Counted from the first letter of the stretch, positions 8,501 to 17,394 are shown. The stretch is DNA of 37,980 bases from a bacterium (GCA_021784555.1 JAJYHY010000037.1:1-37980); one strand, 5' to 3'. A program made the numbers and translations. The notes: generated by a model not told the origin, from the sequence alone.

Positions 8501-8674
8501 TTTGACTGAAAATGGCGTCAGGTCAAGCGTTTGGAAGCCGCTCCCGGCCTGGCCATCGGACGGAGCCTCAAGCGCGAAAGCCGGAACCGCGGTGAAGGCC
8601 GCCAGCACGCTCACGGCCAGCCAGCGGGTCGAAAGAGACCTTAGGGTATCGAGTAATTGCATAAGAGAGTTCAT
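5570..8674 (-). CDS. Secreted protein with multiple carboxypeptidase-regulatory-like domains
   Basis: 1034 residues from ATG 8674. A signal peptide (WLAVSVLAAFTAVPAFA) is followed by an unassigned N-terminal region of about 250 residues rich in FKMDVYLELTG-like strands. Then comes a series of roughly six beta-sandwich repeats with the transthyretin-like opening G.V.D..GKPIAGA.V: GIVQDPSGKPIAGARV, ALVTDTGDKPIANADV, GRVLGLDNAPLAEATI, GRVVDAQSKQPIDQF, GVVRLPDGQPAEKVQV and GVVKNGCEPATNQW. These domains are structural or binding modules on secreted proteins; no catalytic domain is seen. The start is supported by spacing: ATG lies two bases after the upstream gene's TGA, and TGAGG sits directly before it, indicating translational coupling. 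A frame to 8746 exists but overlaps the upstream gene. Function unknown, probably cell-surface. Confidence 0.8.
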   Translation of the reverse strand: MNSLMQLLDTLRSLSTRWLAVSVLAAFTAVPAFALEAPSDGQAGSGFQTLDLTPFSVKRLDQALPSDCWSRVPHGLQTLDGVPFKMDVYLELTGLGTARADSKFFPTRIAGIPVARKAKRLYLLTGTGFNAPEGTPIAEVVLRYADSSQASLYIVYGVNTRDWWREPAEKTSAVSDPNSAVAWTSVEPPFNLRLYKTVFDNPYPERQIQAIDLVSLLSRATPVVVAISLQTNPSKPLLPAPSHPAYQDSDYVGKLKLRFVDEEGRPVTGALARFTLTDTNRTYGFGTNCADARGEMVLDYPAQQVLELRADVRAPDFVATTLSFTNAAPSNLPAERQFVLTPGVRIGGIVQDPSGKPIAGARVSVNRIVKDAVGQSLASEIDSCVTDPSGRWSSRSVAPGFKILTFKLTDEDFRPADYYAVDEVSDEEEEVSKSDLLAAKAVMVMKPGIAVRALVTDTGDKPIANADVCLRENNQGSDNSESSGLHFAKTDASGHFKLTLMAPCESILAVAAKGFSPQATNLPASEGPIAAAFRLEPAKPLKGRVLGLDNAPLAEATIRLVSWHGLSFPKWETRTDAQGRFTWDSAPADGADYLVSAPGYRAMVRQGLAPSKTEEVILLDQGGMIVGRVVDAQSKQPIDQFHVIIGRSFGTLDDIYWERYSPIQGTDGRFSFENQPNYGQEEIRLLVEAPGYLPELSPLEDASRAITCNFELKKGHGPQGVVRLPDGQPAEKVQVALLTGSYMVLKGRELQARDSRAGASALVRTDHDGRFSLPAAYATELVAVSPDGYAEAKLQRLDCVLNLTLQPWGRIEGVVKNGCEPATNQWVMVTPQTGGPSMQLQYDFDTYRSQADDQGRFEFKNVPPGKRFLVRLYQVQRGWSWSHIEPVEVKSGEATRVTYGGKGRRVIGKVVLSDADQKIDWQSGYHILGTIQPRPPSSVTPQELRAWYNSPEARQARANYRYYAAQFNDDGTFHIEDVPPGRYNLNFMFQETGSQNPTGGRFVGSIQREIDIPETTNGAVAQPLDLGELRLQVR

Positions 8675-8676
8675 CC

Positions 8677-9771
8677 TCAGAAATGATGAATGCCGCCCAG
8701 CCCCGCAGTCTGAGCAGGAGCCTTCCGCAGATACACCCAGACCCACCCATGCAGCCGGGCGGAAGTTTCCCCCCTGAAATAGGAATAGTCTCCAACCACC
8801 AGGTCCGGCCAGCCGTCCCCATTCCAGTCCGTCACGCAGATTTTGGCGTCCAGGGCGCTGCGTTTGGGGTGGTCGAAGGCGTCTTCGTTGCGCAGGAATC
8901 GGTCATCGAAGGGTTCGACGAGTGTGACGCCGGGCGCCAGTTGGGGCTTTCCTTTCGTGCCAATGTTGCGGAACCAGACAACCCGCCCGGAGGCGCATCC
9001 CACCAACAGATCGAGCCGGCCATCACGGTCCCAGTCGGCCACACAGGGCCCGGCCATGCCGCCAGCGGCAACGATGGGCTTGCCGTCCGCCGTGAGCTGC
9101 TCGATCCGCCTGAAGACCGGTCTGCGCCGGGTCCCTTCGTTCGGGACGATATAGACGTGGCCGTCGCCCACGCCGATGAAGAGGTCCAGCCTGCCCCGGT
9201 CAAACCAGTCGGCCATCGCGACCGCCGAGGGAGCACCCGCGTTGATGACCGCGGTTCCCGTCCCAATCCAGCCGCGCACCTCCCGCTTGAGCACCTCCGG
9301 AAACCCAAAAGTGCCGTCCGGCCTGCGCCGGTAGAGATATACCTTCCCTGAAATTGACCCAGTCAGAAAATCCAGCCGCCCGTCGCCGTTATAGTCCACG
9401 CCGTATGGACAAAAGCCTCCCGCCCCTCAGCCACCCGGCAGGCTGGCATCCACCCCGCCCGCCTTAAACCAGGCCGAGGCGGCGAACTTGCGGGCCTTGG
9501 CGGTCCCGAAATTGCGGTAAATGCGCAACTTGCACTCGCCGCGCTGTCCCAGCATCAAGTCGGGCACCCCGTCGCCATCGAAATCGATGACGAAGGGCGC
9601 CGCGTTGCCCATCCGCATATCTATGGGCTTGCCATTTGCCTCAACGCGGAATGGGGCGGCCAAATCCGCTCCCACCGCTGAAACACAGAACCCGCCGAGG
9701 GTAAACAACACCCCCAAAGAAAACCTCCAGTCATGCCTCATAACCCGTTTCATAATGGCCGCATTTAACAT
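8677..9771 (-). pseudogene. Secreted FG-GAP/VCBS repeat protein interrupted by an in-frame UGA
   Basis: ATG 9771 follows a good AAGGAGG site (5 bases upstream). A signal peptide (FSLGVLFTLGGFCVSAVGA) leads into calcium-binding-like FG-GAP blades: DFDGDGVPDLMLG, then DYNGDGRLDFLTG, DWDRDGRLDLLVG and DWNGDGWPDLVVG. The frame is broken by one TGA at 9427-9429. The same frame resumes without shift (GAGGFCPYGV then DYNGDG) and runs to 8677. So this is one gene with a nonsense codon, a sequencing error, or readthrough/selenocysteine insertion. A GTG at 9399 could restart translation but would make a form without a signal peptide. Its end is 2 bp from the next gene's ATG, so the two form an operon. 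The intact protein would be a beta-propeller surface protein of about 364 residues. Confidence 0.75.
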
Positions 9772-9846
9772 TGTTCCTCCTTAACTTGTCAAGGACAAAC
9801 TTAACGAAAGTCAAAAAAGATTGGACGGATCCGACCGGCAAAAAAG

Positions 9847-9879
9847 AAGAGGGCTGCGGGCGAACCCGCGGCCCTCTTT
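9847..9879 (-). terminator. Rho-independent terminator of the three-module CBM-like gene
   Basis: Read on the minus strand: an AAAGAGGGCCGCGGG stem, a 4-base loop (TTCG), the returning CCCGCAGCCCTCTT arm, then TCTTTTTT. It lies 26 bp beyond the stop at 9905. It is almost the same as the terminator at 13093-13124. Confidence 0.9.
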
Positions 9880-9904
9880 GAGAGTTACTCAGGATGCGAC
9901 GCCC

Positions 9905-12841
9905 TTACGGGTTGGAGACCCTGAAGAACATGGCGTTTCCGGACATCGGAATGGTGGCCGGGTTGGCCGTGCCCACCGCCGTCCAGGTCCCGCCCAAGGC
10001 GGGCGTGGATTGCAAGGTGCCGCCGCTCGGCGCCCAGGAGATGACGATGTTCTGGCCGGAAACGATCGCCGTCAAGGCCGGCGCCTGCGTCACGGCCGGG
10101 ACGAGCATGAAGAAGTTGACGTTCCAGCCGCCGGCGTCCTCGTTGAGCTGGAAGGTGGAGACGGCGCCGCTATTGGTGACAGTGACGAGGTTGCCGCTCA
10201 GGTCCACCAAGGGCACAAAGGTGTAGTTCTGGTAACCGCCGGTGAGCGGGACGTTGAAGACGCCCAGCAGGTTCGTGGTTTGGGTGGCGGTGCCCACCCC
10301 GCCGGTGACGCGCCAGAGGCTGGCGGCGTTGGTCTGCCCGCTGGGGGTGGTGGGGCTGGAGCCGCGCATGAAGACGTTAAACGCGCCCTTGGGATAGGTG
10401 CGCGTGTAATTGGCCCAATTCCCGGCGGCGGTCCAGCCAATGTCGTAGTCGTTGGTGCCGGCGGCCAGATATTGGGTGCGCGGGGCGTCGCCGGTGACTT
10501 CGTTGCCCAGGTCGCTCCCGTCGCCGGCGGGGCGGTAGGCGGCGCCGCCGCCGCTGCTGCTGAGGGCATCCACACCAAGCGTGGCGGCCTGGCTGATATA
10601 ACCGTCGAGCTGAGGGTTGTCGATGAACTGGCCGCTGTTGTAATCATAGTCCTCCGCCTCCCAGGTATAGTTGCTGGAACCGAAGGTGTCGAAGGTGAAG
10701 GTTTTGACAAGCGCGTCGTTGTTGGTGGTGTTGACCGTAATGCTCGCGGCGTAAGAGGTGTTAGGCTGGAGGTGAGGCCAGCTTACGCTCAACGTGTTCC
10801 CCGAAGCGCTGGTGACCAAGCCGGAGAGGACCGTCCCGTTGAGTGTCACTTTCAGCAGGCTGGGGTCCAGGCCCGCGGCCGAACTCACCTTAAAGGCCAG
10901 CGTGTTGGTCGGCTGGAAGATGAGGGCGCCATCCGGATAAAGCTGGCTCAAGACGGGCCTGGTTGTATCCACCGGGGCAAGCATGAAGAAGTTGCCGTTC
11001 CACCCGCCATTATCCTCGTTCATCCGCAGCGTGGTGACCGAGCCGCTATTGGTGATGACGGCGGCGTTGCCCTCCGCATCCACCATAGGCGCCCACGCGT
11101 AAGTCTGCCAGCTACCGGTGTTGGGAACATCGAACCGGCCCAGAGTGGTGGTGCTTTGGTCGGCGTTGACCCGCAACAGGCTCACCCGATCGTTGCCGCC
11201 GGTGTTGCCGGCCGCGCGCATCAGGACGTTGAACTCGCCCTTGGGGTAGGTGCGCGTGTAGTTGGCCCACTCGCCTGAGGCGGTCCAGCCGATGTCGTAG
11301 TCGTTGGTGTTGGCGGCCACATATTGCGCCCGCTTGATGTCGCCGTTGACCTCGTTGCCCAGATTGCCAGCGTTGCTGCTGTCGCGGTAGGCGGCGCCCG
11401 CGCCGCTCTGGTTGTTATTGGCATCGACGCCCTGAATGCCACTCAGTCCGGCGTAGGCATCGATCTGGGGGTTATCGAAGAATTGGCCGCCATTGTAGTC
11501 CCAATCCTCGCACTCCCAGGTGTAGTTGTTGGTGGCGTAGGTGCCGAAGCTGTCGCTGAAGGTGCTGGAGCCGTTGGCATCGGTCAGCGTGATCACCGCC
11601 GCATATGCTACGTTCGTAGCCAGAGGGCAGCTCACGTTCAAGACGTGGGGCGAGCCCGTGGTGGTGACGCCGTAGGCCGGAACCCCGTTCAGGGTCACCA
11701 CCACGTTGCTCGCGGCAATGCCCGGAACCGAGTTGGCGGTGAAGGTCAGCAGGTTCGTATCGGCGAACATGACCTTGGAGCCATCCGGGCTGAGATCGCT
11801 GATGAAGGGCTTCGGTTTGTAATTCGGGTTGACCGGCATGAGCATGAAGAAATTGACGTTGTAACTGCCCTGGTTGACCATGAGGGTCAGGGTTTGCTGG
11901 CTGCCGTCGGTATCCCACTCGACCAGATTTCCGGCGACGTCCGTCAGCGGCACCCAAGTGTAAATCTGGTAGGTGTTAGCCGGCGTGGAGGTGTTGGGGA
12001 CGGCAAAACGGCCCAGCAGAGCTCCACTCGGCCCGCCCTGCTTCAAGTCGGCGCTGTCAGTACTGGCGGTGGCCCAACTGGAAGCGCGGACGAAAATATT
12101 CCATTTGCCGGCCGGATAATGCCGCGTGTAATTGCCCCACAAGCCGCTGCCGGCGTTGTTCCAACCCTGATCGTAATCCTGCAGGCCGGAACTGGAATAT
12201 TGAATCCGCGGGATGTCACTGCAGTTTTCGTTGCCCAGGTTGCCCTGAATAACGCCGGCGGTGGGATCGACAGGACGATAGGCCTGGCCGCCCTGGTTGG
12301 GGTTGTAGGCATCCACGTTCGTGTAGGCCACCAGCCCCGCGTAGGTATTGGTCTGGGGATTATCGATGAACTGGCCGCCGCCGTAGTCGTAATCTTCGGC
12401 TTCCCAGGTGTAAGAGGGCGTGATGGTATCGAAAACGTTGGTCTGGACGAGAGTGCCGCTGCCGTCAGTCGCCTGAATAATGGCGGTATAGACGGTGTTG
12501 CTGGTCAGCGGCGTGGTCACCGTCGGACCGGAGGCCGGGCCGGTGATGGTCAGGCCGTTGGTGCTGGTAAGAAGTTGCGAAGAGCCGGTGCCGTCCAGGT
12601 TGGTGGCGGCCAGTTGGATGGAAATATCCCCGGGCGTCACGCTGCCGAAACTGGGAACAAGGCTGAAGGCCAGGGTATTGGTCGGCTGGAACTGGACGGA
12701 ACCGTCCGGGTAAATGGTGCTGATGGCCGGCTGAGCTTGGGCGGCGATGCCAAAGAACAGAGCACACGCCGCTGTGAGAGCCGGGCCGGCCTTACGGAAC
12801 GGAAAAAGGGTTGGAAGAAGGGACTGGGGTGAGCTTTTCAT
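9905..12841 (-). CDS. Large secreted protein with three Ig-like plus CBM6-like module pairs
   Basis: 978 residues with a signal peptide (TAACALFFGIAAQAQ). It consists of three repeats of an Ig-like domain (openings such as IYPDGSVQFQPTNTLAFSL and LYPDGALIFQPTNTLAFKV) followed by a carbohydrate-binding-like module. The modules begin YTWEAEDYDYGGGQFIDNPQ near residue 143, YTWECEDWDYNGGQFFDNPQ near 441 and YTWEAEDYDYNSGQFIDNPQ near 727. Each contains an NYTR.YP.G.(FN) strand and ends N.NFFML.PV. The WEAEDYDY/GW..SG.WANYTR pattern resembles CBM6-type domains that bind polysaccharide ends; no catalytic domain is visible. The last 40 residues (PSGGTLQSTPALGGTWTAVG...FFRV) are nearly identical to the end of the upstream neighbour and may be a cell-surface sorting or interaction module. 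A strong terminator follows. Confidence 0.8.
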   Translation of the reverse strand: MKSSPQSLLPTLFPFRKAGPALTAACALFFGIAAQAQPAISTIYPDGSVQFQPTNTLAFSLVPSFGSVTPGDISIQLAATNLDGTGSSQLLTSTNGLTITGPASGPTVTTPLTSNTVYTAIIQATDGSGTLVQTNVFDTITPSYTWEAEDYDYGGGQFIDNPQTNTYAGLVAYTNVDAYNPNQGGQAYRPVDPTAGVIQGNLGNENCSDIPRIQYSSSGLQDYDQGWNNAGSGLWGNYTRHYPAGKWNIFVRASSWATASTDSADLKQGGPSGALLGRFAVPNTSTPANTYQIYTWVPLTDVAGNLVEWDTDGSQQTLTLMVNQGSYNVNFFMLMPVNPNYKPKPFISDLSPDGSKVMFADTNLLTFTANSVPGIAASNVVVTLNGVPAYGVTTTGSPHVLNVSCPLATNVAYAAVITLTDANGSSTFSDSFGTYATNNYTWECEDWDYNGGQFFDNPQIDAYAGLSGIQGVDANNNQSGAGAAYRDSSNAGNLGNEVNGDIKRAQYVAANTNDYDIGWTASGEWANYTRTYPKGEFNVLMRAAGNTGGNDRVSLLRVNADQSTTTLGRFDVPNTGSWQTYAWAPMVDAEGNAAVITNSGSVTTLRMNEDNGGWNGNFFMLAPVDTTRPVLSQLYPDGALIFQPTNTLAFKVSSAAGLDPSLLKVTLNGTVLSGLVTSASGNTLSVSWPHLQPNTSYAASITVNTTNNDALVKTFTFDTFGSSNYTWEAEDYDYNSGQFIDNPQLDGYISQAATLGVDALSSSGGGAAYRPAGDGSDLGNEVTGDAPRTQYLAAGTNDYDIGWTAAGNWANYTRTYPKGAFNVFMRGSSPTTPSGQTNAASLWRVTGGVGTATQTTNLLGVFNVPLTGGYQNYTFVPLVDLSGNLVTVTNSGAVSTFQLNEDAGGWNVNFFMLVPAVTQAPALTAIVSGQNIVISWAPSGGTLQSTPALGGTWTAVGTANPATIPMSGNAMFFRVSNP

Positions 12842-12989
12842 ATAGGAGCATGGTTTCTACTGGTGTTGGCCTGAGGAGGGTGCAACGTGCGTCCTCCGCC
12901 TGGACAAGACGGAGTATCTTTGTTCGACAGTCATTTCAACTTCAAAACACTCGCACAAGCGGCGCCATGCGACCGAAGTCGAGGCGGTA

Positions 12990-13051
12990 CCGTGTCTCAA
13001 GAGCTAACTGAGCCTAGTTCAGCAAAATGATCACGGAATTGCAACAAAAAT
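12990..13051 (-). promoter_or_regulatory. Conserved leader/promoter block upstream of the CBM-like gene
   Basis: 62 bp that match 17333-17394, upstream of the next large secreted gene, at 56 of 62 positions by my alignment. Weaker similarity continues towards the start codon (GTTGAAA, GAACA, TGTCCAG). It lies about 150 bp before ATG 12841. Conservation in a non-coding leader implies a shared promoter, a regulator site or an RNA leader. I could not find a convincing -35/-10 pair or a conserved stem. Confidence 0.55.
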
Positions 13052-13092
13052 CTTGCGAATCGGACGGATCGAGGTGTCGGGCCGGGAAAAAG

Positions 13093-13124
13093 AAGAGGGC
13101 TGCGGGCAAACCCGCAGCCCTCTT
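13093..13124 (-). terminator. Rho-independent terminator of the PA14-domain gene
   Basis: Minus strand: a 14-bp perfect stem AAGAGGGCTGCGGG with a 4-base loop (TTTG), followed by TTCTTTTTCCC. It lies 44 bp past the stop at 13169. Stem and loop differ from the 9847-9879 terminator by only a couple of bases. Confidence 0.9.
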
Positions 13125-13168
13125 TGACATTCACGCCATCCTTGAGAATGACTCAAGATGGGCCGCCC

Positions 13169-16100
13169 TTACGGGCTGGAGACCCTGAAGAACATGGCGT
13201 TTCCAGACATTGGGACCGTGGCCGGGTTGGCCGTGCCCACCGCCGTCCAGGTCCCACCCAAGGCGGGCGTGGACTGCAAGGTGCCGCCGCTCGGCGTCCA
13301 GGAGATGACGATGTTGGCTCCGGAGAGGGTCGCCGTCAGGGTCGGCCCGGGCGCCGGTTGGATGTAGTTGCTGTTATAGCCGTCGAAGGCGGACGTATTC
13401 ATATACTTGGGATACGTCGTCGGATCATAGTACGTGGCCGGATCGATGTGGGCGGTCACGGCGATGCCGACGTAGAGCGATGCCGGCAGGGCGTTGGAGT
13501 CGCCCGCCTGCGTGGCGTCCTGGGTGCCAAGGAGTTTCCAACTGACCCCATTAGTGGAGTAGTATGAGTTGAACACGTTGCCTGTCCTTTTGAGACGGAC
13601 CCAGGCGTTGGGATAGGCCGGCGCGGGCTGGCTGGCAGTGGCCCAACCGGCAGAGGTGCCGCCAGTGGCGGTACGAGAGTTGGCCTCGACCAGGCTGGCG
13701 CCGTTGCCGCTGCCATCCGCCGCCGCAATGCCGTCGGAGGAGAGCGGGTCATTGACGATGTTCCAGTCGCGGCTGCCCATGTCGAGCGTCTCGCGCGCCA
13801 TCAGGCCGCCCTTGGCCCAATTATCGCTATGGGTGATAGACTCCTGGCGCACCACCACGTCGAAGTCGCCCGACTTCTGCTCGTAGAGGAAGCCGCAGCC
13901 GTCGTTGGCGTTCCAGATGTCGCTGCCACCGGAGGTGATGGTATAGGCGTTGGAACTGGTGACAAACATCGTGGTGGGCAGCAGCGGGTCAACGCTTGGC
14001 GTGCCGATGTCCGTGAGGGTCAGAGGCACCTGTTTGACCGGAATGGAGGCGCCCGCGGCGATGGGGATCTCCGAGAAACTCTTGACCCCGCTCACGGACA
14101 CCGAGGTGGGCGTGCCGCTAATGGTCAGTTCAACCGTGCGAAAGTCATTGCTGTTGACGGTGATAGCACTGACGGTGGCGCCGGCCACGGTGTAGTTGGC
14201 CATCTGCAACAGGCTGGCCAAATCCATCCGCTTGCTGAAGGCCACATCGACAAACGTGGAGGAATTGCCCGAGTTGTCGAAGGTATTGACGTAGGTCGCC
14301 GCATACGCAAGGGTGGGCGGCACCGTATCGGTGACGACCGTCAGGGTAGCCGGTTGGCTGTTGCTGAAGGTCTCCAGGCCGACGGCCCGAAGCCCGCAGG
14401 TGAACTGGGCGCCGTTATCCTGGGGCAGGAGCAACGGCGTGGTATAACTGGAATCCGTGGCCCCGGCAATCGCCGTGCCGTTCTTGAACCACTGGAAGAT
14501 CATGTAGTTTGTGAGGTCGGGCAGCCCAATGCCACTGACGCTGATGGTGGAATCAGAGGTGCCGGCGGCGCTGAAGCTGGCGGTGGTACCGCTGGTGGCG
14601 GAGGCGTCCTGAGGCTGCTGGGTGAAGGTGACGGTCACGTCGCCTGGCGCATAGAAGGCGATGACATTGCCCTTGAGCGTCGTATCGTCGCCATTGGCAA
14701 TGGTCGCGGCCTGGGCGGTCGTCAGAGCCGTCACTTCGACATGATCGCCGCCGGTGCCCTCCTGGTGAACCGCCTCCATGTAGTACTTCTTGCCGGCGAC
14801 CAGCGGAATGCCGGAGGCATAAGGCGTGTTGCCGTTGGCGTCGGTCCACTGATCGGAGCGTTTGCTGCTGGCATTGCCGCCGTTGGCGGTTGTCCACTGG
14901 TAATCGTTGCTCCAGCCGGTTTCCTGGGCGACCAGCCGTTTATTGGCGGGAGTGTCGTCGGTGCTCACGAACAGGTCACTCTGGTCATCTGAGTCGACGA
15001 AGAACACGTAGTTGCCGCTGGTTGCGGGGATGAAGAGGCCGCTAACCCGTTCGGTGTAGTAGTCGCCCCGCTCAGAAGCCACGCCGGCTTCAAAGGCCGG
15101 CACGCTCGTGACCCACGTTGGGGCGCCCATCGTTCCGTTTTCCACGCCGGCCATGCTCTCCGCGGTACTCCAGAATTCATCCTTGACACGGCCCAGTTCA
15201 AGTGAGGCGGGCACCACGGTCAACGTCGCCACGGAACTGGTAATGGACAGGCCGCCTATGGGGGTCTGAGCCGTAACAAAGATCTTAGCGCCGCTATCGC
15301 TCAGGGACGCGGGGCCAATCGACAAGGCGGTTCCCGTGGCGTTGGTAATGGGCTGGCCGTCACGATACCACTGGTAGAAGGGCTGCAGCTCGCTATCGGT
15401 GGCGACGGCGGCGGTGAACGTGGCCGTGTTGGCTTGAAATACGGTCGTATCGGCGGGCTGCTGAGACCAAGTCAGCGTCGTTGGAGGGGTGGACATCAAG
15501 GCGATGTCCTTGTTCGCGGCGGTGAGGAGGCTCGGGGTGCCGTTGGTGAAGACCGTTGACCAGTCCGATGCCATTATCTGAGTCTGGGTTTGGTAGGTGA
15601 CACTGACGGGGTCTCCACCGCCGCCCTGGTGATGCACCAGCTCGATGTAATAGCGCTTGCCGGCTGTCAGGGGCGTGCTCTGGGTCCAGGCCGGCGCAAA
15701 GGTAGTGGGGTCTGTCCAGAGGTCGGAGCGCTGCGCGACGGTTGCGGCGCCGCCGCCATCAACAAGCCAGCTATCGATCGGGCTCCAGGACGCTGCCTGG
15801 GCAATAATCTTCTTGTTAGCCGGGTTTGAGTCGGTGCTGAGGTAGAGGTCGGCGTCGTCATCGACGGCCAGGAAGAAGACGTAAGTGTCCGAGGTGGGCG
15901 GGATGAAGTAACCGCTGTAACGGGTCACGTAGTTGTTACCCAGGCCGCCGGGTTGATCGAGGTTGGGCACCAGGGCGATATAGGCGGCCGGACCGACGTT
16001 GTCAGACTCGACCTGAGCGCGCGAGGCGTTGGCAAAGTACTCCATCTTGAGCCCATTGGTATAGACCGTGGAGGGGTTCACCGTCAGGGTGGCGGTGTCA

Positions 16101-17176
16101 CTGTCAAGGCCGGACACGCTGGTGTTGAACGGCGGCTGGACGGTGGCGGTGCAGGAGAACTGGGCGCCACTATCAGCGGCGGCGGCCAGGAAGGTGTAGG
16201 AGGTATCGGTGGCGCCGGCAATGGCCGTGCCGTTCCGCTTCCATTGATAAGAAATAGCGCTCGGAGGAAGATACACCCCGGAGATGCTTCCAGCACTGGC
16301 GTTATTGGTCGTGTTGAAGCTAAAGGAGGCCTCTCCGCCAACGGCGATGGTCTGGTTGGCGGGCTGGACGGTCGCGCCGATGACGGTCGGCGGGGAAAAG
16401 CCAGGGAAGGTGACCGTCAGATCGGAGATGGTGGCAACGCCGCCAACTGTGTCCGCGTCATCATGGGCCGTCACCGCAACGCCAACGGCGACCACATCCG
16501 GGAAACCGGCCTTGAACGTCGTGCCATTGTCGGCTCCGGGTTGTTGGCCTGCCGTGGTATCGACGACCATGTTGGTGGACCAGACCACGTTGGCGAAGGT
16601 GGCGGAGTTGGTGCCCGAGAGCAGGGTGAACACAGTGCCATTGCGAATCATGCGCAGCCAAACACCCGGACCCGGAGTCGGATCCGAAGTGTAATTGGGC
16701 GTCGGCGCTCCCGCGGGGACCCACTCGTCGGGGTTGCCTCCGAAGACGGTGCGGGCCTGCGGCCGAATCAGGTTCACGGGGGCTGTGCCGTCTGAGGGGG
16801 TGGCGTTGGCATCCTGCGTGGTCATGTTCGCGAAGAACTGGTCTGGACCCTGCGGCCCGACAACTGTGGAGGAGGCGCGGACCATTAGCTCGCACTTGCT
16901 CCATTGGTCAGGGCCGACGAGGTTGCGCACGTGGACATAGGCATCCCAGTTGCTGCCGGAGGCCCAGGTATAGTAGTAGTGAAAGTTATCACTGGTGTTC
17001 CAGATGTCATTACCGCCGCCGACGATGGTGGTTGTGCCATCGGCGTTCTGGGTGACCGATCCGTGAAGGGTTGGTGTGCCCACGTCCTGGTCAACGAATA
17101 TGGGCCCGGCAGCCTGGAGGCCCCCTGCTATAAGCAGGAGGCAGGCGATTCCGAGTAAGGGTTTGTTTAGTTTCAT
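13169..17176 (-). CDS. Giant secreted protein with two PA14 and several Ig-like domains
   Basis: 1335 residues from ATG 17176, with a signal peptide (LLGIACLLLIAGGLQAAG). Order: a DUF1349/LamG-like beta-sandwich (about 25-225, DIWNTSDNFHYYYTW...ELMVRAS), an Ig-like domain (SYQWKRNGTAIAGA), a PA14 domain (about 375-520, YVTRYSGYFIPPTSDTYVFF then DDDADLYLSTD), an Ig-like domain (FYQWYRDGQPI), and a second PA14 domain (about 655-800, YYTERVSGLFIPATSGNYVFF). Then follow another Ig-like domain, a Big-type domain, a second DUF1349-like domain (about 1062-1275, DIWNANDGCGF...GGLMARE) and the shared 40-residue C-terminus. PA14 domains are glycan-binding in many secreted proteins, so adhesion or polysaccharide binding is likely. 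The frame upstream to 17281 lies in the conserved leader and is not coding. No ribosome site is evident. Confidence 0.8.
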   Translation of the reverse strand: MKLNKPLLGIACLLLIAGGLQAAGPIFVDQDVGTPTLHGSVTQNADGTTTIVGGGNDIWNTSDNFHYYYTWASGSNWDAYVHVRNLVGPDQWSKCELMVRASSTVVGPQGPDQFFANMTTQDANATPSDGTAPVNLIRPQARTVFGGNPDEWVPAGAPTPNYTSDPTPGPGVWLRMIRNGTVFTLLSGTNSATFANVVWSTNMVVDTTAGQQPGADNGTTFKAGFPDVVAVGVAVTAHDDADTVGGVATISDLTVTFPGFSPPTVIGATVQPANQTIAVGGEASFSFNTTNNASAGSISGVYLPPSAISYQWKRNGTAIAGATDTSYTFLAAAADSGAQFSCTATVQPPFNTSVSGLDSDTATLTVNPSTVYTNGLKMEYFANASRAQVESDNVGPAAYIALVPNLDQPGGLGNNYVTRYSGYFIPPTSDTYVFFLAVDDDADLYLSTDSNPANKKIIAQAASWSPIDSWLVDGGGAATVAQRSDLWTDPTTFAPAWTQSTPLTAGKRYYIELVHHQGGGGDPVSVTYQTQTQIMASDWSTVFTNGTPSLLTAANKDIALMSTPPTTLTWSQQPADTTVFQANTATFTAAVATDSELQPFYQWYRDGQPITNATGTALSIGPASLSDSGAKIFVTAQTPIGGLSITSSVATLTVVPASLELGRVKDEFWSTAESMAGVENGTMGAPTWVTSVPAFEAGVASERGDYYTERVSGLFIPATSGNYVFFVDSDDQSDLFVSTDDTPANKRLVAQETGWSNDYQWTTANGGNASSKRSDQWTDANGNTPYASGIPLVAGKKYYMEAVHQEGTGGDHVEVTALTTAQAATIANGDDTTLKGNVIAFYAPGDVTVTFTQQPQDASATSGTTASFSAAGTSDSTISVSGIGLPDLTNYMIFQWFKNGTAIAGATDSSYTTPLLLPQDNGAQFTCGLRAVGLETFSNSQPATLTVVTDTVPPTLAYAATYVNTFDNSGNSSTFVDVAFSKRMDLASLLQMANYTVAGATVSAITVNSNDFRTVELTISGTPTSVSVSGVKSFSEIPIAAGASIPVKQVPLTLTDIGTPSVDPLLPTTMFVTSSNAYTITSGGSDIWNANDGCGFLYEQKSGDFDVVVRQESITHSDNWAKGGLMARETLDMGSRDWNIVNDPLSSDGIAAADGSGNGASLVEANSRTATGGTSAGWATASQPAPAYPNAWVRLKRTGNVFNSYYSTNGVSWKLLGTQDATQAGDSNALPASLYVGIAVTAHIDPATYYDPTTYPKYMNTSAFDGYNSNYIQPAPGPTLTATLSGANIVISWTPSGGTLQSTPALGGTWTAVGTANPATVPMSGNAMFFRVSSP

Positions 17177-17332
17177 CTGTTTGAGGTAGGTAGGATGTTT
17201 ATTTGCATTGGCTTGAGACGCCCGTGAGGTGCTTGCTCTGTCTGGACAGGATAGAGGATGTCTGTTCCATAGTTGTTTCAACTTCTTAACACCCGCACAA
17301 GCGGCTCTGGCCCGGCAAAAGTCAGGACTGAA

Positions 17333-17394
17333 CCGTGTCTCAAGCGCTAATTGCGCCTAGTTCAGCAAACCCATCACGGAATTGCAACAAAAAT
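17333..17394 (-). promoter_or_regulatory. Conserved leader/promoter block upstream of the PA14-domain gene
   Basis: Partner of 12990-13051 (56 of 62 positions identical), about 157 bp before ATG 17176. The invariant parts are CCGTGTCTCAAG, GCCTAGTTCAGCAAA and ATCACGGAATTGCAACAAAAAT on the plus strand. This suggests the two secreted proteins are expressed together. Confidence 0.55.

Noticed and set aside
9399-9429. Selenocysteine codon as the main explanation of the in-frame UGA
   Set aside because: The possible stem is only 5 bp and FG-GAP proteins are not known selenoproteins; a nonsense change or sequence error is more likely, so it is kept only as a point to check.
9821-11278. 485-codon plus-strand frame (and 11324-12832) opposite the CBM-like gene
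   Set aside because: Gly/Val/Arg-rich antisense of the repeats, with no domains; the minus-strand protein has a signal peptide and three clear modules.
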